This document shows, piece after piece, positions 24,605-32,275 of a stretch of DNA of 33,916 bases. The position numbers and the translations under genes are program-made. The notes under the pieces were generated by a model that was given only the letters and a program-made list of their open reading frames with translations, was not told where the DNA came from and made no database searches. The stretch's first letter is position 1. Every line of letters starts with the position of its first letter. This DNA is from Streptomyces triticagri (lineage in GTDB: Bacteria; Actinomycetota; Actinomycetes; Streptomycetales; Streptomycetaceae), in NCBI RefSeq assembly GCF_003429565.1, contig NZ_QUAK01000230.1, positions 1 to 33,916 on the forward strand. The letters run 5' to 3'.

Positions 24605-26497
24605 ATGGGGCACATGAAGCGCTGGCAGGCGCGGGTGTGGGGCGATCGGACTCCGCTGGAGCGGTTCGAGTTCCAGTACCGGGTGGCCCTGCGCTCGCTG
24701 CCCTGGTTCTTCCTGCTGAGCTGGGCCCTGCTGCCCCTGCTGCAGCTCATCGGCGACGATCTGACGACGGTGCTGCTCGGCTCGGTGGTGGGCGTGCTCT
24801 GCCTGACCATGGCCGTCATCTGCGACCGGGTCATGGTCCCCGCACTCGACCACTACCTGGGCCGGGGCCGGCTCTCCCCGCGGACGGTGCCGATCCTGGG
24901 CACGCTGATGGGCATCGTGATGGCGCTGCTCGTCGTGATCGAGGCGCTCGGCGGGCCGGAGCAGCCGTTCCCGACGTTCCTCGTGCTGTTCGCCACCCTT
25001 CCGTTCGCCATGACGTACTGCCTGCTGGTGCCGGTCCGTACCTTCCTCCTTCGGCATCTGGCGCTCAGTGCGGGCATCGGCGTGGCCTATGCCGTCGCCG
25101 GGCTCGGCGGCCTCGGTCTGCTGGCCGTGGTCTGCGGCTCCTACGCCGGGCCACTGCTCGCCCTGATCTCGGTACGCAGCGGAGCGTGGAGCGTCGGGGC
25201 GATGGCCCAGGCGGAGCAGGGCAAGGAGGCACAGGCCAGGCTCGCGGTCGCCGAGGAACGGCTGCGCTTCGGACGCGATCTGCACGATGTGATGGGGCGC
25301 AATCTCGCGGTCATAGCGCTGAAGAGCGAGCTCGCGGGACGGCTCGCCGCCCGCGGGAAGCCCGAGGCCGTCGCGGAGATGGCCGAGGTGCAGCGCATCG
25401 CCCGGGAGACCCAGCGCGACATGCGCGCGGTGGTGCGCGGCTACCGGGAGGCGGACCTCGGTGCCGAACTGGCGGGCGCGCACGGCGTCCTGACGGCCGC
25501 GGGCATCCAGTGCATGCTCGCCGGTACGGCCACCGCGGACACCCTGCCCGACTCCACGCAGTCGGTGCTCGGCTGGGTAATGCGCGAGGCCACCACGAAC
25601 GTCCTGCGGCACGGTGACCCGGCGCACTGTTCGGTGACCCTGCGCAGGGAGGACGGCGACGCGGTCCTCACCGTGGAGAACGACGGCGTGGTCCAACGGC
25701 CGGCGGATGACACGGACACCGATGCCCGGCCTCCGGCCCCCGGCGGCACCGGCCTGGCCGGCCTCCGTGAACGCCTCGCGGACGTCTCCGGAATCCTGGA
25801 GGCGGGCCCGACCCGCGGGGGCTGGTTCCGGTTGACGGCGAGGGTTCCGGTGCCGGTGGGCGGCGGGTCCGGGCGGGGCCCGGGGGGACCTGGTACGTCC
25901 GGGCACCGCCCGGGAGGACCGGGTATCTCCGGCCGGCCGGCGACGGCACCGGAATCCCGGCCGGACTCGGCGGACCCCGGTGTCCCCACCACGGATCCAC
26001 CGGGACGGGCCGCCGTCCCGGCGCACGAAGGCACGGCGACCGCGGCCCACACGCACGATGCGAACCCAACTGCCGGTCCCCCGTCATCGCCACCCGGCCA
26101 CGAGCCGGCCGGCTCCGACCACCGGGGCGGGCAATCGACCACGGACAGCACGGACCGGACGCACAACACCACCGATCAGCCGGCGCCGGCGCCCGCAGCA
26201 GCCGATCCCGATGCGGCTGCCCCGGGTCCACCGGCACAGGCCTCCGCCCTGCGGTACGACAGCACCCTCGTCAGCGCCCTGGTCAGCGCGCAGGATGCCC
26301 AGGACACCGCCGGGCGGCCGGTGCCGGCACCCGAGCCGGCGACCGAGTCGGCGTCCGATGGGGCGCAGGGCGCGCCCGGTGGGGCCGGCGTACCGGGCGC
26401 GGGAGGAAGCCGCGGTGTCCCCGATGGGCATCGGAGCGCACCCGCAGCCCCCGTACAACCAGACGAAGTGTTCCCGTCCGAAAGGAGGCTCGGGTGA
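24605..26497 (+). CDS. DesK/NarX-type sensor histidine kinase with a long disordered C-terminal extension
   Basis: 630 residues from ATG at 24605 (GGAGGG nine bases upstream). Five or six membrane segments fill residues about 28-190 with almost no extracytoplasmic loops, as in intramembrane-sensing kinases. The HisKA_3 motif FGRDLHDVMGRNLA has phospho-acceptor H227. The HATPase region has the N-box MREATTNVLRHGD and the G-box GGTGLAGLRERL. The kinase ends near residue 418, about normal length. It then continues for about 212 residues of Pro, Gly, Ala, Thr, Asp and His-rich low-complexity sequence with repeats (PGGPG-x-SG). The frame is continuous to a GTGA overlap with the regulator gene, so the tail is really translated. 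Confidence 0.92.
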   Translation: MGHMKRWQARVWGDRTPLERFEFQYRVALRSLPWFFLLSWALLPLLQLIGDDLTTVLLGSVVGVLCLTMAVICDRVMVPALDHYLGRGRLSPRTVPILGTLMGIVMALLVVIEALGGPEQPFPTFLVLFATLPFAMTYCLLVPVRTFLLRHLALSAGIGVAYAVAGLGGLGLLAVVCGSYAGPLLALISVRSGAWSVGAMAQAEQGKEAQARLAVAEERLRFGRDLHDVMGRNLAVIALKSELAGRLAARGKPEAVAEMAEVQRIARETQRDMRAVVRGYREADLGAELAGAHGVLTAAGIQCMLAGTATADTLPDSTQSVLGWVMREATTNVLRHGDPAHCSVTLRREDGDAVLTVENDGVVQRPADDTDTDARPPAPGGTGLAGLRERLADVSGILEAGPTRGGWFRLTARVPVPVGGGSGRGPGGPGTSGHRPGGPGISGRPATAPESRPDSADPGVPTTDPPGRAAVPAHEGTATAAHTHDANPTAGPPSSPPGHEPAGSDHRGGQSTTDSTDRTHNTTDQPAPAPAAADPDAAAPGPPAQASALRYDSTLVSALVSAQDAQDTAGRPVPAPEPATESASDGAQGAPGGAGVPGAGGSRGVPDGHRSAPAAPVQPDEVFPSERRLG

Positions 26498-27156
26498 CGG
26501 ACGAGCAGTACAGCCATCCATCCGGCGTCACGGAAGCGGCTGGGCAGGCCGCCGTGCGCCTCCTGCTCGCGGACGACGAGCACCTGATCCGCGGCGCCCT
26601 CGCCGCCCTGCTTGCGCTCGAGGACGACCTGGTCGTCGTCGCCGAGGCGGGCAGCGGTCCCGAGGCGGTCGCCATGGCGCGTACCCACCGCCCGGACGTC
26701 GCCGTGCTCGACCTGCAGATGCCGGGCGCCGACGGTGTGAGTGTGGCCACAACGATCCGCTCCGAACTGCCCGACTGCCGCACGCTGATCGTGACCAGCC
26801 ACGGCCGCCCCGGCCACCTCAAGCGCGCCCTCGAAGCAGGCGTACGGGGCTTCGTGCCGAAGACCGTCAGCGCCCAGCGCCTCGCCGAGATCATCCGCAC
26901 GGTACGGGCCGGAAACCGTTACGTGGACCCGGAGTTGGCCGCCGACGCGATCGCGGCCGGCGACTCACCGCTGACCGCGCGGGAGGCCGAGGTCCTCGAA
27001 CTCGCGGCCGACGGCGCACCCGTCGCGGAGATCGCCGAGCGGGCCGCCCTGTCCCAGGGCACGGTCCGCAACTACCTCTCCTCCGCCGTCTCCAAGCTCG
27101 GCGTCGAGAACCGGCACGCAGCGGTGCGGCTCGCCCGCGAGCGCGGTTGGGTATAG
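26494..27156 (+). CDS. NarL/DesR-family response regulator
   Basis: 220 residues from GTG at 26494 (AAGGAGG seven bases upstream), overlapping the kinase stop by GTGA. The receiver domain (about 20-140) has acidic pocket ADDEH, phospho-acceptor D73 in VAVLDLQMPG, conserved Thr/Ser in IVTSHGRPGHL and Lys in GFVPKTVS. The LuxR-type helix-turn-helix (about 155-218) reads PLTAREAEVLELAADG, VAEIAERAALSQGTVRNYLSSAVSKLGVENRHAAVRLARERGWV in two parts. It should activate the exporter operon through the inverted repeat near 22702. Its TAG stop lies inside the TATAGT -10 box of the next tRNA-Gly gene. Confidence 0.94.
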   Translation: MTDEQYSHPSGVTEAAGQAAVRLLLADDEHLIRGALAALLALEDDLVVVAEAGSGPEAVAMARTHRPDVAVLDLQMPGADGVSVATTIRSELPDCRTLIVTSHGRPGHLKRALEAGVRGFVPKTVSAQRLAEIIRTVRAGNRYVDPELAADAIAAGDSPLTAREAEVLELAADGAPVAEIAERAALSQGTVRNYLSSAVSKLGVENRHAAVRLARERGWV

Positions 27157-27157
27157 T
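27152..27157 (+). promoter_or_regulatory. -10 box of the third tRNA-Gly, overlapping a stop codon
   Basis: TATAGT spans the last Val codon and the TAG stop of the response regulator and lies 21 bp before the tRNA 5' end. The -35 would lie in coding sequence and is not consensus. Confidence 0.5.
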
Positions 27158-27178
27158 GGGCGACGCGCTTGTGCGCAG

Positions 27179-27254
27179 GCGAACGTAGCTCAGTTGGTAG
27201 AGCGCAACCTTGCCAAGGTTGAGGTCGCGAGTTCGAACCTCGTCGTTCGCTCCA
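27179..27254 (+). tRNA. tRNA-Gly (anticodon GCC) with encoded CCA
   Basis: The 73-nt body (27179-27251) is the same as the copy at 22543 except for acceptor pair four: GCGAACG/CGTTCGC instead of GCGGACG/CGTCCGC, a compensated G-C to A-U change. Unlike its sister it is followed directly by CCA (27252-27254). Confidence 0.97.
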
Positions 27255-27258
27255 CGGA

Positions 27259-27291
27259 AAGAGCCCCGGCACCTCAGGTGCCGGGGCTCTT
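27259..27291. terminator. bidirectional terminator between tRNA-Gly and purC
   Basis: AAGAGCCCCGGCACC (27259-27273) and GGTGCCGGGGCTCTT (27277-27291) form a 15-bp stem with a TCA loop. It closely resembles the terminator at 22621. It lies 22 bp beyond the purC stop and reads CTTTCC on the minus strand, so it can serve purC as well. Confidence 0.9.
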
Positions 27292-27312
27292 CCATGTCTC
27301 AGGGGACGTCTC

Positions 27313-28212
27313 TCACGACCAGGTGAGCCCCGTCAGCCGCTCGTACGCCTCGATGTACTTGGCGCGGGTGCGGGCCACGACGTCCTCGGGGAGGGCCGGG
27401 GGCGGCTGCTCGCTCCTGCGGTCCCAGCCGGATGCGGGCGAGGTGAGCCAGTCGCGGACGTACTGCTTGTCGTACGACGGCTGTGCGCGGCCGGGCTGCC
27501 AGGTGTCGGCCGGCCAGAAGCGCGAGGAGTCGGGGGTGAGCACCTCGTCGGCGATCACCAACTCCTCGCCGTCGTAGCCGAATTCGAACTTCGTGTCCGC
27601 CAGGACGATGCCTCGCTCACGCGCCACGTCCCGGCCCCGCGTGTACACCGCGAGCGTCGCCTGGCGCAGCTGCGCGGCGGTCTCGGCGCCGACCTGGCGG
27701 GCGACCTCCTCATAACTGACGTTCTCGTCGTGCTCGCCGACGGCGGCCTTGGTGGCCGGGGTGAAGATCGGCGCGGGCAGCTCGGAGCCGTCCTCGAGGC
27801 CCTCGGGCAGCGCGAGGCCGCAGACCGTACGGGTCTCGCGGTACTCGGCGAGGCCGGAGCCGGTGAGATAGCCGCGCGCCACGCACTCGACGGGCGCCAT
27901 CCGCAGCGAGCGGCAGACCATGGTGCGGCCGGCCCAGTCGGCAGGGGCGCCGGCCGGGACCTCGGTGGAGATCACATGATTCGGTACGAGGTCGGCGAGC
28001 TGGTCGAACCACCACAGCGAGAGCTGGGTGAGCACCCGGCCCTTGTCCGGGATCTCGCTCGGCAGCACCCAGTCGTACGCGGACATGCGGTCGCTCGCGA
28101 CCATCACGAGGTCTCCCGCCTCGTCCCGGTACAGGTCGCGGACCTTGCCGGTGTGCAGGTGCACCAGGCCGGGCACCTGGACCGGCTCGGGCTTTTCGAC
28201 GAATCCGGACAC
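27313..28212 (-). CDS. purC: phosphoribosylaminoimidazole-succinocarboxamide synthase (SAICAR synthetase)
   Basis: 299 residues from GTG at 28212 (MSGFVEKPEPVQVPGLVHL), with GGAGGAAACC directly upstream. A longer frame runs on into the neighbouring gene without start signals. PurC joins CAIR and aspartate with ATP to give SAICAR. Marks are HTGKVRDLY (GKVRDLY at 22-28), MVASDRMSAYDWVLP, MAPVECVARGYLTGS, and LADTKFEFGYD and ADEVLTPDSSRFW near the C-terminus. It is separated from purD by two unrelated genes on the same strand. Confidence 0.97.
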   Translation of the reverse strand: MSGFVEKPEPVQVPGLVHLHTGKVRDLYRDEAGDLVMVASDRMSAYDWVLPSEIPDKGRVLTQLSLWWFDQLADLVPNHVISTEVPAGAPADWAGRTMVCRSLRMAPVECVARGYLTGSGLAEYRETRTVCGLALPEGLEDGSELPAPIFTPATKAAVGEHDENVSYEEVARQVGAETAAQLRQATLAVYTRGRDVARERGIVLADTKFEFGYDGEELVIADEVLTPDSSRFWPADTWQPGRAQPSYDKQYVRDWLTSPASGWDRRSEQPPPALPEDVVARTRAKYIEAYERLTGLTWS

Positions 28213-28352
28213 GGTTTCCTCCGCGGGTCGTGCAGGTGAGGCGCCCGAGCCACCGCGGTCGGCGGTGGTGGGAGACGGGCGCGCTGGCATGGACGATTCT
28301 CCCGTACTCGGGGGACCGCGCGGCGCCCGGGCGGCCCGAGCGCTGCCGGCCG

Positions 28353-29837
28353 TCAGTCGCGCTTGCAGATGCGGTCCAGGAGATTGGCCGTGGCCCGCTG
28401 GACGCGCGGGTCCACATGGCCGGGCCGGTCGAGCGCCGGCGACCAGGCGAAGGTGCCCGAGGCGAAGACCAGCGCCCCGGACGGCGCCCGGTACAGCGAG
28501 GTCTCCTGGTGGCGCCGGGCGCCGTCGCCGTCCTCGTACGGGGAGTGGGCGAGCAGGATGCGGCTCTCGTGCCGGGGCAGCGCGGTCCGCGGGAAGTACC
28601 GGTCGGCCTCGCCGGCGACCAGGCCCTCGATCTCGTCGCCCTCGTGCGCGCCGGTCGCCTCCCAGAGCCAGTGGTCCGCGTTCCGTACGACCAGGGGGTG
28701 CGGCTCGGGGACGCGGCCCGCGTACTGGATGCCGAGGAGCTGCTGCTCCGGCCGGTCGGCCTCGCGCCAGAGCGCGGGTCTGCCGGGGCCGTGCCGCTTG
28801 CGGCAGGTCAGCAGCCGGTCGGGGACGCCCGAGGCGGACGGGGCCAACTCGACCTGCCAGTACAGGGTGTTGGCCGAGAGGAACACCAGGGACGTGCCGT
28901 GCTCGCGGGCCAGCTCTGTGGTGCGGCGCATCGGCGCCGACCAGTATTCGTCGTGGCCGGGGAAGACCAGGCCCCGGTACCGGGTCGGGTCGACGCGGCC
29001 CGCGTGCAGGTCGCGGGTGTCGGCGTACGCCAGGTCGTAGCCGTACCGCTCGGCCCAGCGGATGAAGTCGTAGGCGTGGCCGACGTGCAGGGGCAGGCCC
29101 GCGCCCGCGTACGGGCGGTCGAAGGAGACCGTCATCGCCGCGTCGCTCTCGCCGAGCAGCCGGCCCTGACCGTCCCAGGCGTGGTAGAGGCTCGCGCCGG
29201 TGCGGCCGTCCTCCGGGTAGAGGTTGTACGCCTGCCACGTCACGTCCGGCAGGACCAGGAGCAGGTCCGCGGGGTGGTCGTCGCGGACGGTGAACGGGAT
29301 GTGCGAGCGGTGTCCGTCGGTGGTGGTGAGGACCGCGACGTACGCCCCGATGTTCCAGTACGTCGGGATCTGCAGGCGCCAGGAGAGCCACCAGTGGTGG
29401 CAGGAGACGGTGCGGTCGGCGGCGAGCGGCGCCGGCTGCACGATGCCGGAGAGCCGGGGGCTTGTGGTGATCTTCGCCGCTCCGTCGCCGGCGTAGTGGC
29501 CGATGCGGTAGATGTCGACGCTGAACTGCTGGGGCGGGTCGACGGTGATGTGGAAGTCGATCGCCTCGCCCGGGGCGGCGGCGCTGGCGGAGGTGAAGCC
29601 CTTGATCTGCTGGTGCACGTCGTCGGCGGTGCGCGGGCCGCCGGTGCGGGGGCTCGGAATGTTCCGCGCGCCGGGGGCCGGGGCGTGGTCGACGTACCAG
29701 GGGACGACCTGGCCGGTGTCGCCGAAATAGTTCTCACTGCCGCGCAGCCACGGCAGCGGGCCCTGGCCGAAGGGGTCGGTGACCGCGTGGGCGAGGGCGC
29801 CCGATTCCCATCGCCGAATCTGTTGCTCGCCCACCAC
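28353..29837 (-). CDS. N,N-dimethylformamidase beta-subunit-like protein
   Basis: 494 residues from GTG at 29837, with GGGAGGGGAG about seven bases upstream. The protein matches the C-terminal part of the large subunit of N,N-dimethylformamidase. It has an Ig-like N-terminal part (EAIDFHITVDPPQQFSVDIYRIGHYAGDGA) and a class I glutamine-amidotransferase-like part containing VFPGHDEYWSAPMRRTTELARE, FLSANTLYWQVE and a late Phe/Trp-rich segment. It is shorter than the true catalytic subunit (over 750 residues) and no small-subunit gene is nearby, so amidase activity on DMF is uncertain. No signal peptide is seen. It starts 140 bp upstream of purC on the same strand, with a gap long enough for a separate purC promoter. 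Confidence 0.85.
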   Translation of the reverse strand: MVGEQQIRRWESGALAHAVTDPFGQGPLPWLRGSENYFGDTGQVVPWYVDHAPAPGARNIPSPRTGGPRTADDVHQQIKGFTSASAAAPGEAIDFHITVDPPQQFSVDIYRIGHYAGDGAAKITTSPRLSGIVQPAPLAADRTVSCHHWWLSWRLQIPTYWNIGAYVAVLTTTDGHRSHIPFTVRDDHPADLLLVLPDVTWQAYNLYPEDGRTGASLYHAWDGQGRLLGESDAAMTVSFDRPYAGAGLPLHVGHAYDFIRWAERYGYDLAYADTRDLHAGRVDPTRYRGLVFPGHDEYWSAPMRRTTELAREHGTSLVFLSANTLYWQVELAPSASGVPDRLLTCRKRHGPGRPALWREADRPEQQLLGIQYAGRVPEPHPLVVRNADHWLWEATGAHEGDEIEGLVAGEADRYFPRTALPRHESRILLAHSPYEDGDGARRHQETSLYRAPSGALVFASGTFAWSPALDRPGHVDPRVQRATANLLDRICKRD

Positions 29838-30040
29838 GGCGCTCCCCTCCCTCGGTCCCCGCGCCCCGCGTCCGCGTGCTCGTGTCAATGGCCGATCCCA
29901 GCACATCACATAACGCACTCACTCCGTCACCCTTCGTCGCGCATTGACGTTGAACGGAACTTGGCAGTCCGGAAGTTGGCGGGGGCAGGCGGGACAGGAG
30001 AGTCGGGACAGGCGCGGCCCTGCGAGTGCCGCGGCGACGG

Positions 30041-31924
30041 TCAGACGAGACGCACCGGCTTCTCCGGCCGCACACCGAGCCGGGTCAGCCAGTCGCGCAG
30101 CGGGTCCGGGTCGCCGTCGGATATCAGGCTCAGCACACACGGACCCAGGTCGCCGTCGCGCTCGCCGCCGACCAGGAGCACGGGGCCGTCGAGCCAGTCG
30201 AGACCGGGTGCCGCACCCGCGGTGTCGATCGCGGCGCAGCACACCATGGCCGTGACGTGGTCGACCAGCAACTCCCTTCCGGTACGCGGTGGTTGGAGCG
30301 GGAACAGCGGCAGTGTGCCGTCGCTCCACAGCTCTTCGTCGCCCGGTCCCGGGCCGGGGGGCGCGGGCGTCGGAGACTGCGCCTCCTCGCGGGCCATCGC
30401 GGCACTGATCCGGGCCGCAAGCGCCGCACCCCGCTCGGAGCCGAACACCGCATCGGGGTCCGCGTCCACGTCCGCGTCGTCGTCCTCGTCCACGTCGTCG
30501 TCCTCGTCCACGTCGAGATCCGCGCTCTCGTCGAGACGCGCGGCCGGGTCACCCTCCGTGTCCGGCGGCGCCGACGGGGCGGGGACCGGCGCTTCCGGGG
30601 CGCGCGCCGCTCCCTCGCTCGCGCCCGACTCCGCACCCGTGCCGGCCAGATGCTCCAGGACCCGGGACAGGGTGGGAGCGGAAGCGTCCGCCGTGGGGCC
30701 CGCGGGGAGTCGTACGCCCAGGTCGTCGAGGACCCGGTGCAGTCTGGCCGCGTCCGTACGCCACTTGCGGTCCACGACCTCCTCCGGATACTCGGCCCAG
30801 CCGACCGGCGACCAGTCGGGGCCGGCCTCGGCGGGACCGCCGTGGAAGAGGCGGGCGGCGAGCAGCGAGGCCGCCTCGTCCGCGGTGCCCGGCTCCTCGA
30901 GGAGATCGCAGGCGGGGCGCTCGCCGAGCCGCGCGGCGAAGCCCTCGGCCAGGCGGTCGCGCCGGGAGAGCTCGGTGAGTGCCGCGACGACCCCGGCATC
31001 GAGCCGGGACGGCCAGCGGCCCATGCGCCAGGCGGGCAGCGCGACCCTGGTCAGCAGCCGGTCCCAGCCCGCGTACGCAAGGCCCACCTGCTCCTGGGCG
31101 ACGATCCGCAGTCCGTAGTCGACACTCTGCGCCCGCTCGGCCGCGGCCGTGGCGACTCCGCGCTCCATCTCGGCGGCATGGCCCCGGCAGGCCCGCAACA
31201 GAGTCCGCGCGATGCGCCCCGTACCGGCCAGGAACAGCCCGCGCAGCAGCCCGAGACCGGGCGCCCGCGCATCCGCGACGGCGGCGTCGAGGCCTCGTAC
31301 GAAACGGCGGGCCGCGGCTATGTCCGGGTGGGCCGACGGGCCCGTGCCCGCCACCACCGGCGCGAGCACCGCCCGCAGCTCGCCCACCCGCATCCACCAC
31401 AGGAAGGGCGATCCGATCACAAGCACCGGGGCGGCCGCGCGCTCCTCGCCGCCGCGGGGCGCCGGCGCCGCGGCGCCGCCCGACGCCGCAGGGGAAGGCG
31501 GTCCGTGCGCCGGATGCGTCCGGTCCTCGAGCCAGCTGTCGCAGTCCGGGGTCAGGGCTATCGCGGACGGCGCGGGCACCTCCAGGCGGTCCGCGAGATC
31601 ACGCACCAGACGGTAGAGATCGGGGGCATCCCGCTCCGCCACGTCCACCGTCGGGCTCATCGCCGGACGGGACCGCGCGACGACGAGCGCCACGGCCGCG
31701 GTGACCAGCAGCGTGAGCACCGCCACGCCGGTCACGATCCCGCGCAGCAGATCCCAACTGCCGCCGTCCGCATGGCCGGTGGCCTGTCCGGCGAACAGCA
31801 CCACCGCAACGGCCGCGGGCAGCAACGCCACCGCCAGGGCCCTGCTGCGGATCCGCAGCACCGCGAGAGCCCGGGACCGGGCCGCCTGCGCGCCCACCTC
31901 AGCACCCATACCGGTTCCGGACAC
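30041..31924 (-). CDS. two-TM membrane protein resembling an M48 peptidase without HExxH
   Basis: 627 residues from GTG at 31924 (AGGGGGTGAC upstream; an ATG five codons later is possible). Two membrane segments lie at about 29-47 and 62-83. Residues 102-193 follow the M48 layout (DLYRLVRDLADRLEVPAP, a strand ending ALTPDCDSWL, VLVIGSPFLWWMRVGELRAVLA). Where M48 enzymes have HExxH after LRAVLA, this protein has PVVAG (189-193), so zinc chemistry is not expected. The middle is helical and Arg/Ala-rich. A very acidic run (about 460-492, DVDEDDDVDEDDDADVD) precedes a final globular part ending in LGVRPEKPVRLV. The role is unknown. It stands between the dimethylformamidase-like gene and purD and matches the position of a hypothetical S. 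coelicolor membrane protein gene. Confidence 0.85.
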   Translation of the reverse strand: MSGTGMGAEVGAQAARSRALAVLRIRSRALAVALLPAAVAVVLFAGQATGHADGGSWDLLRGIVTGVAVLTLLVTAAVALVVARSRPAMSPTVDVAERDAPDLYRLVRDLADRLEVPAPSAIALTPDCDSWLEDRTHPAHGPPSPAASGGAAAPAPRGGEERAAAPVLVIGSPFLWWMRVGELRAVLAPVVAGTGPSAHPDIAAARRFVRGLDAAVADARAPGLGLLRGLFLAGTGRIARTLLRACRGHAAEMERGVATAAAERAQSVDYGLRIVAQEQVGLAYAGWDRLLTRVALPAWRMGRWPSRLDAGVVAALTELSRRDRLAEGFAARLGERPACDLLEEPGTADEAASLLAARLFHGGPAEAGPDWSPVGWAEYPEEVVDRKWRTDAARLHRVLDDLGVRLPAGPTADASAPTLSRVLEHLAGTGAESGASEGAARAPEAPVPAPSAPPDTEGDPAARLDESADLDVDEDDDVDEDDDADVDADPDAVFGSERGAALAARISAAMAREEAQSPTPAPPGPGPGDEELWSDGTLPLFPLQPPRTGRELLVDHVTAMVCCAAIDTAGAAPGLDWLDGPVLLVGGERDGDLGPCVLSLISDGDPDPLRDWLTRLGVRPEKPVRLV

Positions 31925-32193
31925 GGCCGGACGTCACCCCCTCTGCATCTGCGACGGCTTTGCTCACTCCCCCACTGTGACACCCGCCACTGACACCGCA
32001 ATGCCGGTGGGCCATGTGCCGGAAAGCTTGCGCCGCACCATAGTTGGGGCCCTGGGAGCAGTCAGCCGGATGGCCGATCGGTCACTCGATGGAATGGCTT
32101 TGGGCAAAGCTGCCCAACCGTTCGGGTTCTGTGCTGGACGGTGCGCCGCACCCCTCCCGACGGCTCGCGGGGCACCCGCTGGAGGCGTACGAA
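31925..32193. other. gene-free region upstream of the M48-like gene
   Basis: No supported gene. It holds a perfect small hairpin TTGGGCA-AAGC-TGCCCAA (32100-32117), possibly an operator. It presumably includes the promoter of the membrane protein gene, for which I could not fix boxes. Confidence 0.45.
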
Positions 32194-32245
32194 GGCCCCC
32201 GCCCGGACCGCGTACTACGAGGAGTACGGGATCCGGGCGGGGGCC
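32194..32245 (-). terminator. terminator of purD
   Basis: GGCCCCCGCCCGGA (32194-32207) and TCCGGGCGGGGGCC (32232-32245) form a perfect 14-bp stem. The loop contains a second stem CGTACT/AGTACG (32211-32216, 32223-32228). It lies 30 bp after the purD stop. Confidence 0.88.
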
Positions 32246-32275
32246 GGCGCCGGGCAGCCGTGGCCCGGCGGGAGC

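Noticed and set aside
30440..30545. Short tandem GTCGTC and CTCGTC sequence resembling a microsatellite
   Set aside because: It is the coding sequence of the acidic Asp/Glu run in the M48-like protein, in frame with normal codon use.
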